Source: Hyphomicrobiales bacterium
GTDB taxonomy: Bacteria; Pseudomonadota; Alphaproteobacteria; Rhizobiales; Rhizobiaceae
Assembly (NCBI GenBank): GCA_900468805.1
Contig: UEIF01000043.1
Coordinates: 1-64,000 of the forward strand
Length of the DNA stretch: 64,000 nt
Reading direction: 5' to 3'
Part shown: positions 1 through 6,663 of the stretch, in pieces
Position numbering within the stretch: position 1 is the first letter of the stretch
Layout: every line of letters begins with the position of its first letter
The notes under the pieces: model-generated
Told to the model about the DNA's origin: nothing
Databases searched by the model: none
What the model saw: the letters and a program-made list of their open reading frames with translations, nothing else
Program-made: the position numbers and the translations under genes

Positions 1-303
1 GATGTCTGGTCGGCCAAGCGGCTTTATACCGCAAGGCAGATGCCGACGACCGAAGCCGGCATCCTGACCTTCGGCCTCAGCCAACTCTATGTCTCGCTCG
101 GTGACGCGACGAAGGACGGCGGCATTGTCGTGCGCATCTGGTGGAAGCCGTTCATTCTCTGCATCTGGGGCGGGACGCTGATCATGGCGCTCGGCGGCGT
201 CGTCTCGCTGACTGACCGGCGCCTGCGTGTCGGAGCGCCGAGCCGCAAGGCGAAGGCGAAACCGGCCAAGCCGGCAGCCCCGGCCATGGAGCCGGCGGAA
301 TGA
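1..303 (+). CDS. ccmF: Cytochrome c heme lyase CcmF/CycK, C-terminal end (partial)
   Basis: The frame is open from base 1, so the start lies upstream of the window. The visible 100 residues begin with the KRLYTARQMPTTEAGI stretch typical of the end of CcmF. One membrane segment follows (IWWKPFILCIWGGTLIMALGG), then a basic, Ala/Pro/Lys-rich cytoplasmic tail. CcmF is the inner-membrane subunit that attaches heme to apocytochrome c. Its stop overlaps the start of the next gene (ATGA), as expected for the cyc/ccm operon. The family call rests on the tail alone plus the neighbouring CcmH. Confidence 0.88.
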   Translation, partial: DVWSAKRLYTARQMPTTEAGILTFGLSQLYVSLGDATKDGGIVVRIWWKPFILCIWGGTLIMALGGVVSLTDRRLRVGAPSRKAKAKPAKPAAPAMEPAE

Positions 304-755
304 TCAGGCGTTTCCTCCTCGTCCTGGCGCTCATGACGGCGGCCGCCCCGGCCTTCGCCGTCAATCCGGACGAAGTGCTCTCCGACCCCGCTCTCGAAAC
401 GCGGGCGCGAACACTGTCTTCCGAACTGCGCTGCATGGTCTGCCAGAACCAGTCGATCGACGATTCCAATGCCGATCTCGCCAGGGACCTGCGCCTGCTG
501 GTGCGCGAGCGCATTACCGATGGCGATAGCGACGAGCAGGTGCTGAACTACATCGTCTCGCGTTATGGCGAATTCGTGCTGCTGAAGCCGCGCGTCAGTG
601 CGCGCACGCTGCTGCTCTGGGGCGCGCCGGTGCTGCTGATCCTCGCCGGCGGCGCCTCGCTCATCGTCTTTGCCCGCAAGCGGGCCGGCAAGCCCACCGG
701 CAGCAAACTCACCGCAGAGGAGCAGGCAAGGCTCGCTGAGTTGCTGGAAAAATAA
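300..755 (+). CDS. ccmH: Cytochrome c maturation protein CcmH/CycL
   Basis: This 151-residue protein has an N-terminal signal peptide (cleavage near AFA-VNPDE, residue 20). A periplasmic domain carries the diagnostic LRCMVCQNQSI motif, whose CxxC pair handles thiol reduction of apocytochrome c before heme attachment. One membrane segment follows near residues 102-123, with a short charged cytoplasmic tail. Length and layout are normal for CcmH. The start codon overlaps the ccmF stop, which implies translational coupling. A weak 7-bp inverted repeat (761-767 with 784-790) lies in the convergent gap after the stop. Confidence 0.95.
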   Translation: MIRRFLLVLALMTAAAPAFAVNPDEVLSDPALETRARTLSSELRCMVCQNQSIDDSNADLARDLRLLVRERITDGDSDEQVLNYIVSRYGEFVLLKPRVSARTLLLWGAPVLLILAGGASLIVFARKRAGKPTGSKLTAEEQARLAELLEK

Positions 756-798
756 GAAGCCATTCCGCCGCGACGAACCACGACGGAATGATTGATGC

Positions 799-1188
799 CT
801 ATGCCTTTCGGTAGGGAAAGAGCGCCCTGACTGCAGGATCCCGCAGCCACAACCCACCCCACATGAACAGCCCGAGATAGATGCTGAACAGGATATGGCT
901 GAAGAGCGGGCTTCCGGCCCGGATCTGCGTGGCCATGGCGCCGCCGAGCAGGCCCATCATCAGCACGGCGCCGAAAATGCTCGTCTGCGGGATGAGGTAG
1001 AGCACGAGGCAGGTCAGCTCGATCAGACCGATCATCAGCACATATCCACCAGGCCATCCGAGCTGGGTCATCGTTTCCTCGGCGACGGACAGTCCCAGGA
1101 GCTTGGGGGCGATCGATGCACCGAGCATGAAGAGCGCGAAAAGCCCGGTCAGCACGCGACCGGTCCAGACCATGGCCTTATCGCTCAT
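799..1188 (-). CDS. DoxX-like small membrane protein
   Basis: The 129 residues contain four hydrophobic segments (about 10-28, 45-66, 70-88 and 95-113), matching the small four-helix DoxX/DoxX-like family. The biochemical role of this family is poorly defined. The start ATG overlaps the stop of the upstream VOC gene (ATGA), so it is the last gene of a four-gene operon with an ArsR regulator, an SRPBCC protein and a VOC protein. That grouping is frequent in rhizobia and related bacteria. It suggests a regulated small-molecule or stress response, but no substrate can be read from the sequence. Confidence 0.78.
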   Translation of the reverse strand: MSDKAMVWTGRVLTGLFALFMLGASIAPKLLGLSVAEETMTQLGWPGGYVLMIGLIELTCLVLYLIPQTSIFGAVLMMGLLGGAMATQIRAGSPLFSHILFSIYLGLFMWGGLWLRDPAVRALFPYRKA

Positions 1189-1601
1189 CGCCGATCCGCC
1201 GGGATCGTATTGACCATCCAGGGCGTGCCGAAGCGATCGGTGAACATGCCGAAGCCCGGCGACCAGAAGGTGGCGTTGAAGGGCATGGTGACCTTGCCGC
1301 CGTCCGACAGCGCCTCGAAAACTCGCTTCGTTTCCGCCGCATCCTCACTGTGATAGGTGGCGCTGAAGCCGCCCATGTCTTCCTGATATCCGGGAGGGGC
1401 ATCGCAACCCATCAGGGACTGGTCGCCGATATCGAGCCAGGCATGCATGATCTTGTCCTTGAAGGACGGGTCTATCTGCATGTCGCCGGGCGCTTCGGCG
1501 AAGGTGAACATGCCGTTCAGCTTGCCGCCGAGCACTTTGGCATAGAATTCGAAGGCCTGCCGGCATTCGCCTTTGAAGACGAGATTCGTGACGAGTTTCA
1601 T
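1185..1601 (-). CDS. VOC/PhnB-like protein (glyoxalase/bleomycin-resistance fold)
   Basis: A 138-residue protein of the PhnB-like VOC group. It has FKGECRQAFEFYAKVLGG at the N-terminus, a central MHAWLDIGDQSLMGCD strand and a C-terminal PFGAT-type region (here NATFWSPGFGMFTDRFGTPW). VOC proteins bind small molecules or metal through two beta-alpha-beta-beta-beta modules; members of this group are often annotated as 3-demethylubiquinone methyltransferase-like without proof. I chose ATG at 1601, which has AGGGAG upstream. A GTG at 1610 would overlap the preceding stop but would sit right on the ribosome-binding sequence. It lies in an operon with the ArsR, SRPBCC and DoxX-like genes. Confidence 0.8.
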   Translation of the reverse strand: MKLVTNLVFKGECRQAFEFYAKVLGGKLNGMFTFAEAPGDMQIDPSFKDKIMHAWLDIGDQSLMGCDAPPGYQEDMGGFSATYHSEDAAETKRVFEALSDGGKVTMPFNATFWSPGFGMFTDRFGTPWMVNTIPADRR

Positions 1602-1606
1602 GGTCC

Positions 1607-2083
1607 TCACTCCCTTTGATTTCCTTGAGTTGCAATCCAGCTTTCCAGCCTGCCGAAGGTGCTCTCCCAGCCATGCCTGTGTCCGGTAAGGCTCTCTTCG
1701 GACCTCAGGTCCGCATGGGTGAAATCCATTCGCGTGCGGCCATCGGCCATTTCCTCGAAGACGACGGTCACAAGTGTTACGACCGGTTCTCCATCCTCAT
1801 GCGATCCCTCCCACTGGAAGGTGAAGGAGAGGCGCGAGGGCTCCTCGATTTCCCTGTAGACGCCGCTCTGCCACAGCAGGCTGCCATCCCCGGTATTCTT
1901 CAGGCATGCCCTGTATGTGCCGCCGATGCGCAGATCCTGCACGACGCTGACCGCCGGCCATTCGACAGGGCCAAGCCAGGCAACGACCATTTCCGGCCGG
2001 GTCCAGGCAGCCCATAAGAGGGCACGCGGTGCATTGAATATCCGTTGCATATGCAATGTGGGGCGCGAGAGCTGATCGGCCAT
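1607..2083 (-). CDS. SRPBCC/AHSA1-domain protein
   Basis: A 158-residue SRPBCC (START-like, Aha1 C-terminal type) protein. It opens with MQRIFNAPRALLWAAWTRPE, and has the W-G-P and GGTYRACLKN features and the TLVTVVFEEMADGRTRM strand typical of the fold. Such proteins form a hydrophobic ligand cavity. The frame is open upstream to 2233, but ATG at 2083 has a good AGGGGA ribosome-binding site six bases ahead, so I use it. It follows the ArsR gene by 40 bases and is followed directly by the VOC gene. SRPBCC proteins encoded next to ArsR regulators are a recurring pair whose ligand is usually unknown. Confidence 0.82.
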   Translation of the reverse strand: MADQLSRPTLHMQRIFNAPRALLWAAWTRPEMVVAWLGPVEWPAVSVVQDLRIGGTYRACLKNTGDGSLLWQSGVYREIEEPSRLSFTFQWEGSHEDGEPVVTLVTVVFEEMADGRTRMDFTHADLRSEESLTGHRHGWESTFGRLESWIATQGNQRE

Positions 2084-2123
2084 GATATTCCCCTGTCGTG
2101 ATTTGAAAATATGGGGCCGACAT

Positions 2124-2471
2124 TCAGTTGCGGGGGCCGCTGTCGTCCGCTTTCTGGATCTTCTGAAGGTAGCCGTCCAATCGGTCGAAGCTCGAGTCCC
2201 AGAAGCGCCTGTATTGCTCCAGCCAGTCCGCAATGCTCTTCATCGTTTGCGGTTCGAGCCTGGCCGGTCGCCACTGGGCTTCCTTGCCGCGGCTGATCAG
2301 CCCGGCCTTTTCCAAGACCTTTAGATGCTTCGAAACCGCCGGAAGGCTCATGTCAAAGGGGGCGGCGAGCTCGTTGACCGAAGCCTCTCCTTCGGCCAGC
2401 CGCGCGATGATCGCCCGGCGCGTGGGGTCTGCGAGGGCTGCGAAGGCGGCGCTCAGAGTGTCGGTCTGCAT
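2124..2471 (-). CDS. ArsR-family winged-helix repressor
   Basis: A 115-residue ArsR-type regulator with the canonical core LADPTRRAIIARLAEGEASV, then helix-turn-helix residues DMSLPAVSKHLKVLEKAGLI (about 40-60) and a beta wing starting RGKEAQWRPARL. The metal-binding CxCxxC motif of arsenic or metal sensors is absent, so it is more likely the SRPBCC-linked subgroup that senses something other than metal. It heads an operon with the SRPBCC, VOC and DoxX-like genes. Two similar AAC-N5-GGTT boxes lie just upstream and are the probable autoregulatory operators. Confidence 0.88.
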   Translation of the reverse strand: MQTDTLSAAFAALADPTRRAIIARLAEGEASVNELAAPFDMSLPAVSKHLKVLEKAGLISRGKEAQWRPARLEPQTMKSIADWLEQYRRFWDSSFDRLDGYLQKIQKADDSGPRN

Positions 2472-2487
2472 GATGGGCCTCGTATGT

Positions 2488-2543
2488 AACTATTAGGTTA
2501 AATACAGGGCGCAGTCTCAATTGTCAACCGATCGGTTAAATAC
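2488..2543. promoter_or_regulatory. Two AAC-N5-GGTT operator-like boxes
   Basis: Box 1 is AACTATTAGGTT at 2488-2499. Box 2 is AACCGATCGGTT at 2526-2537, a perfect 12-bp palindrome. Both are followed by the same AAATAC, so GGTTAAATAC occurs at 2496-2505 and 2534-2543, exactly 38 bases apart. They lie 16-72 bases upstream of the ArsR start. I infer binding sites for that repressor. Confidence 0.6.
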
Positions 2544-2713
2544 GGTCCTGCGAATTGGTCTCGCCCCTTCGGCATGCAACCAAAGAATATCAGTACATTA
2601 CGAATTTTTCATCGGCCGGACAGTTCGTAGTAAGGTGCGGCGTCCTATATCTCGGTCATCACAGATCCGGCACCGCCGGAACGAAAGTCTGAAAAAGAAG
2701 AGAAGGTGCTCTC

Positions 2714-4282
2714 ATGCTGAAAAATTTCCGCGGACGTCCGTCCCTTAAAACGGTGCTTCAGGCATCCACCGTTGCCGGTCTGGCAGCCGCAGTGCTTGCA
2801 ACCGGTATCCCTGTCGAGATCTCCCGTTCCTATGCCGAGGCTGTCAATGTCCAGTCGCCTTCGGTTCCGAGCTTCGCCAATGTCGTCGACGCCGTCTCCC
2901 CGGCCGTCGTTTCCGTCCGTGTCGAAAGCCGCGTCAAGCCGGCATCCGATGATGGCGATGGTTTCTCTTTCGATTTCAACGGCCGCGGTTTTGATGATCT
3001 GCCCGACGCTCTGAAGCCGTTCTTCCGCCAGTTCGGCGAGCAGCAGAACCGCCAGAACCAGGAGGGTCAGAACCAGCAGCGCCGCTTCGGCCATCAGGGC
3101 GAGGGCCGTCTGCGCCCGGTCGCCCAGGGTTCGGGCTTCTTCATCAGCGAAGACGGCTACGTCGTCACCAACAATCACGTCGTTTCCGACGGCTCGGCAT
3201 TCGTGGCCGTCCTGAACGACGGTACCGAACTCGACGCCAAGCTGATCGGCAAGGATCCGCGTACCGACCTCGCGGTGCTGAAGATTGATGGCAAGGGCCG
3301 CAAGTTCACCTACGTGAATTGGGCCGATGACAACAAGGTCCGCGTCGGCGACTGGGTCGTCGCCGTCGGCAACCCCTTCGGCCTCGGCGGCACGGTCACG
3401 GCCGGCATCGTTTCGGCCCGCGGCCGTGATATCGGCTCTGGTCCCTATGACGATTACCTCCAGGTCGACGCAGCCGTGAACCGCGGCAACTCTGGTGGAC
3501 CGACCTTCAACCTCAATGGCCAGGTCGTCGGCATCAACACCGCGATCTTCTCGCCGTCGGGCGGCAGCGTCGGTATCGCCTTCGCAATCCCGGCTTCCAC
3601 CGCAAAGGACGTTGTTGCGGACCTGATGAAGGATGGTACGGTTTCGCGCGGCTACCTCGGCGTGCAGATCCAGCCGGTCACCAAGGATATCGCCGACTCG
3701 CTGGGCCTCTCCGAAGCCAACGGCGCTCTGGTCGTTTCCGCACAGGAAGGCACACCGGGCCAGAAGGCCGGCATGAAGACGGGTGACGTCGTCACCGCCG
3801 TCAATGGCGAACCTGTCAAGGATGCCCGCGATCTCAGCCGCCGCATCGGCGCGATGACGCCGGGCAGCAAGGTTGAGCTTTCGGTGTGGCGTTCCGGCAA
3901 GGCGCAGTCGGTCACCGTCGAGCTCGGAACGCTGCCCGCTGACCAGCAGGCTTCTGCCGGCGATGACAACAGCCCGCAGGAGCCGGCCCAGCCGCCTGCT
4001 TCCGAAAAGGCGCTTGCCGATCTCGGCCTGACGGTCGGCCCGTCGGATGACGGCAAGGGCCTCGCCATCACCGGCATCGATCCGAATTCGGATGCTGCCG
4101 ACAAGGGCATCAAGGAAGGCGAGACGATCACCTCGGTCAACAACCAGGATGTCTCCAGCGCCGACGATGTCGTCCGCGTCATCAACCAGGCCAAGAAGGA
4201 CGGTCGCACTCGCGCGCTGTTCCAGATCCAGTCGAAGGACGGCAGCCGCTTCGTTGCGCTCCCGATCAACGGCCAGGGCTGA
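2714..4282 (+). CDS. degP: Periplasmic serine protease DegP/HtrA (Do family)
   Basis: The 522-residue protein has a signal peptide (cleavage near residue 43, SYAEA) and a trypsin-like domain with catalytic His155 (TNNHVV), Asp185 (TDLAVL) and Ser260 (GNSGGP). Two PDZ domains follow, at about 310-400 and 425-515. A Gln/Asn-rich loop (about 105-130) interrupts the N-terminal part, where the LA loop of DegP lies. DegP degrades or refolds damaged envelope proteins in the periplasm. The start has GAAGG eight bases upstream. It follows the cyc operon region and precedes a two-component system; this linkage is known in rhizobia, although the ArsR operon separates cycL from degP here. Confidence 0.96.
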   Translation: MLKNFRGRPSLKTVLQASTVAGLAAAVLATGIPVEISRSYAEAVNVQSPSVPSFANVVDAVSPAVVSVRVESRVKPASDDGDGFSFDFNGRGFDDLPDALKPFFRQFGEQQNRQNQEGQNQQRRFGHQGEGRLRPVAQGSGFFISEDGYVVTNNHVVSDGSAFVAVLNDGTELDAKLIGKDPRTDLAVLKIDGKGRKFTYVNWADDNKVRVGDWVVAVGNPFGLGGTVTAGIVSARGRDIGSGPYDDYLQVDAAVNRGNSGGPTFNLNGQVVGINTAIFSPSGGSVGIAFAIPASTAKDVVADLMKDGTVSRGYLGVQIQPVTKDIADSLGLSEANGALVVSAQEGTPGQKAGMKTGDVVTAVNGEPVKDARDLSRRIGAMTPGSKVELSVWRSGKAQSVTVELGTLPADQQASAGDDNSPQEPAQPPASEKALADLGLTVGPSDDGKGLAITGIDPNSDAADKGIKEGETITSVNNQDVSSADDVVRVINQAKKDGRTRALFQIQSKDGSRFVALPINGQG

Positions 4283-4302
4283 TCTTCTGGCCTCAGAAAG
4301 CC

Positions 4303-4335
4303 GGAGCCGCGCCAGCGTAAATGCTGCGCGGCTCC
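4303..4335. terminator. Hairpin after degP
   Basis: A perfect 10-bp stem, GGAGCCGCGC (4303-4312) with GCGCGGCTCC (4326-4335), around a 13-base loop begins 20 bases after the degP stop. No T-tract follows, so it may stabilise the 3' end or act as a weak terminator rather than a classic one. Confidence 0.5.
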
Positions 4336-4347
4336 AGATTCCTCAAG

Positions 4348-4416
4348 TCTGCCAATTCTGAAAATCTGCCAATTCTGAAAATCTACCAATTCTCCAAATC
4401 TGCCCAATTCTTCGAA
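4348..4416 (+). repeat. 17-bp tandem repeat, four units
   Basis: Four head-to-tail units: TCTGCCAATTCTGAAAA at 4348-4364 and 4365-4381 (identical), TCTACCAATTCTCCAAA at 4382-4398, and an 18-base variant at 4399-4416. A partial TCTGAA follows and runs into the AAGGA ribosome-binding site of the next gene. The array lies wholly in the leader between degP and the response regulator. Confidence 0.9.
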
Positions 4417-4433
4417 TCTGAAGGACGACCGCG

Positions 4434-5180
4434 ATGGCCCCCGCACAACAGGAAGACGCTTTGAGCCTTGCCGAAACGCAACCGGCGGGTAATGTCGGCC
4501 GCATGAAGATTCTCATCATCGAAGACGATCTGGAGGCGGCGGTCTATCTCACGAAAGCCTTTCGCGAGGCGGGCATCGTTGCCGACCATGCAAGCGATGG
4601 CGAAAGCGGTCTCTTCATGGGGTCGGAGAATACCTACGACGTCATCGTCATCGATCGCATGCTGCCGCGCCGCGATGGTCTCTCCGTCATCAGCGAGCTG
4701 CGCCGCAAGGCCATCCACACGCCCGTTCTCATTCTTTCTGCCCTCGGCCAGGTCGATGACCGCGTAACGGGTCTCCGCGCCGGCGGCGACGATTATCTGC
4801 CGAAGCCTTATGCCTTCAGCGAGCTGCTTGCCCGCGTCGAAGTGCTTGGCCGCCGCAAGGGCACGCCGGATCAGGACGTCGTCTACCGTGTCGGCGATCT
4901 CGAGCTCGACCGCCTCTCCCATGAGGTCCGCCGTGGCGGCAAGGAAATCCCGCTGCAGCCGCGCGAATTCCGCCTGTTGGAATATCTCATGAAGAATGCC
5001 GGTCAGGTCGTGACCCGCACCATGCTGCTGGAGAATGTCTGGGATTACCATTTCGATCCCCAGACCAATGTCATCGACGTGCATGTCTCGCGCCTGCGCT
5101 CCAAGATCGAGAAAGACTTCAGCCAGCCGCTGCTGAAGACGATCCGAGGTGCGGGGTACATGATCAAGGACGAGGGATGA
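4434..5180 (+). CDS. OmpR/PhoB-type response regulator
   Basis: This 248-residue regulator has a receiver domain (about 24-135) with the acidic pair in IIEDD, phospho-acceptor Asp74 in VIVIDRMLP and the conserved Lys in LPKPYAFSE. It is followed by a winged-helix DNA-binding domain (about 150-245, ending LLKTIRGAGYMI). I keep ATG at 4434 because AAGGA lies eight bases upstream; an internal ATG at 4503 would remove a 23-residue extension but lacks a ribosome-binding site. The gene is coupled to the histidine kinase by an ATGA overlap. Its leader contains a 17-bp tandem repeat. The stimulus is unknown; linkage to degP suggests envelope monitoring, which is inference. Confidence 0.93.
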   Translation: MAPAQQEDALSLAETQPAGNVGRMKILIIEDDLEAAVYLTKAFREAGIVADHASDGESGLFMGSENTYDVIVIDRMLPRRDGLSVISELRRKAIHTPVLILSALGQVDDRVTGLRAGGDDYLPKPYAFSELLARVEVLGRRKGTPDQDVVYRVGDLELDRLSHEVRRGGKEIPLQPREFRLLEYLMKNAGQVVTRTMLLENVWDYHFDPQTNVIDVHVSRLRSKIEKDFSQPLLKTIRGAGYMIKDEG

Positions 5181-6583
5181 GCCGTTTCTGGGTTCTCTTC
5201 AAGTCCACTGCAGTCCGCCTTTCGGCCCTTTATATCCTGCTTTTTGCCATCTGCGCCGCAACGCTCGTCTTCTATGTGACGGCGATGTCCGAGCGGCTGC
5301 TGACCGGCCAGATCCGCGACGCGGTTGCCCAGGAAGTGACGCAGGTCCAGCGCGCTTATGATGCCGGCGGCATGAACCTGCTGCTGCGCACGATGGAGCG
5401 CCGTGCCCGTCAGCCGGGCGCCAATCTCTATCTCATTGCTGGTCCCTCGGGCGATATCCTCGCCGGTAACGTCGCCTCCGTGCAGCCGGGTGTTTTCGAG
5501 GAGCAGGGTTGGACCTCGGTGCCGTTCATGTATCAGCGCTACACCGATAGCGGTGTGGTGCGGCATACGGCGATCGCCAACATTTTCGTTCTCGACAACG
5601 GCCTGCGGGTGTTGATCGGCCGCGACCTGGGAGAACCGGAACGCTTCCGCGTGCTGGTGCGCCAGGCGCTGATGATCGCGCTCGCCATCATGGGTCTCGG
5701 CGCCATCATCATCTGGTTCGGCATCGGCCGCAACGCGCTGAAACGCATCGATCGCATGTCGGATGCCGGCAAGAAGATCATGGCCGGAGATCTCTCGCAG
5801 CGCCTGCCGGTCGGCGGATCGGGCGACGAGTTCGACCGTCTTTCCGTCTCGCTGAACAACATGCTGGAACGCATCGAGAAGCTGAATGAAGGCCTGCGGC
5901 AGGTCTCCGACAATATCGCCCACGACTTGAAGACTCCGCTGACGCGCCTGCGCAACAAGGCCGCCGATGCGCTTGATATCGAGGATGGCGAGGTGCGCCG
6001 CAGCGCTCTGGAAGGCATCATCTCCGAATCCGACCAGTTGATCCGTACCTTCAATGCGCTGCTGATGATCTCCCGTGTCGAGGCGGGTTCCGTCGCCGCC
6101 GAAATGTCACCGATCGAACTGTCAGCCATCGTCGCCGACAGCGCCGAACTCTACGAGCCGGTCGCCGACGAAGCGGGCATGGCGCTGACCTCCGAGATCG
6201 ACCCCGGCATTGAGATCCAGGGCAATCGCGAACTGATCGGCCAGGCGATCTTCAATCTGCTCGACAACGCGATCAAATATTCCGCCGATACGGAAGGGGC
6301 AGGCTCCGTCTCGGTGAAGCTCAGCCGCCGTCCCGACGGCTTCTGCCTGTCCGTCGCCGACCACGGACCGGGCGTCCCGCCTGACCGGCGCGAGGACGTA
6401 GTGAAGCGCTTCGTGCGCCTGGACGAAAGCCGCTCGAAACCGGGCACCGGCCTTGGCCTCTCGCTGGTGGAAGCGATCATGGAGCTGCATGGCGGCACGC
6501 TGGAGCTTTCGGACACGGATCCCGGCAACGCACAACGCCCCGGCCTGACCGTCAGCATGGTTTTCCCCGCTCGCGCAGCCTGA
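5177..6583 (+). CDS. Sensor histidine kinase, partner of the preceding regulator
   Basis: The 468-residue membrane kinase has two transmembrane segments (about 13-35 and 158-180) bracketing a periplasmic sensor of about 120 residues. A HAMP segment follows (about 180-235), then a HisKA domain with phospho-accepting His249 in NIAHDLKTPLTRLR, and a HATPase domain with N box (NLLDNAIKYS), G1 (DHGPGVP) and G2 (GTGLGLSLV). The start overlaps the regulator stop, so the two are translated together. All catalytic boxes are intact. The periplasmic domain matches nothing I recognise. Confidence 0.94.
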   Translation: MSRFWVLFKSTAVRLSALYILLFAICAATLVFYVTAMSERLLTGQIRDAVAQEVTQVQRAYDAGGMNLLLRTMERRARQPGANLYLIAGPSGDILAGNVASVQPGVFEEQGWTSVPFMYQRYTDSGVVRHTAIANIFVLDNGLRVLIGRDLGEPERFRVLVRQALMIALAIMGLGAIIIWFGIGRNALKRIDRMSDAGKKIMAGDLSQRLPVGGSGDEFDRLSVSLNNMLERIEKLNEGLRQVSDNIAHDLKTPLTRLRNKAADALDIEDGEVRRSALEGIISESDQLIRTFNALLMISRVEAGSVAAEMSPIELSAIVADSAELYEPVADEAGMALTSEIDPGIEIQGNRELIGQAIFNLLDNAIKYSADTEGAGSVSVKLSRRPDGFCLSVADHGPGVPPDRREDVVKRFVRLDESRSKPGTGLGLSLVEAIMELHGGTLELSDTDPGNAQRPGLTVSMVFPARAA

Positions 6584-6663
6584 TTCCTTGTCATTTTCAT
6601 ATTGGCGCTTTCACGCCGGCACCCTAGTTTAAAATCGCATTGCGGCTATGCCAGGGAGAGCGA

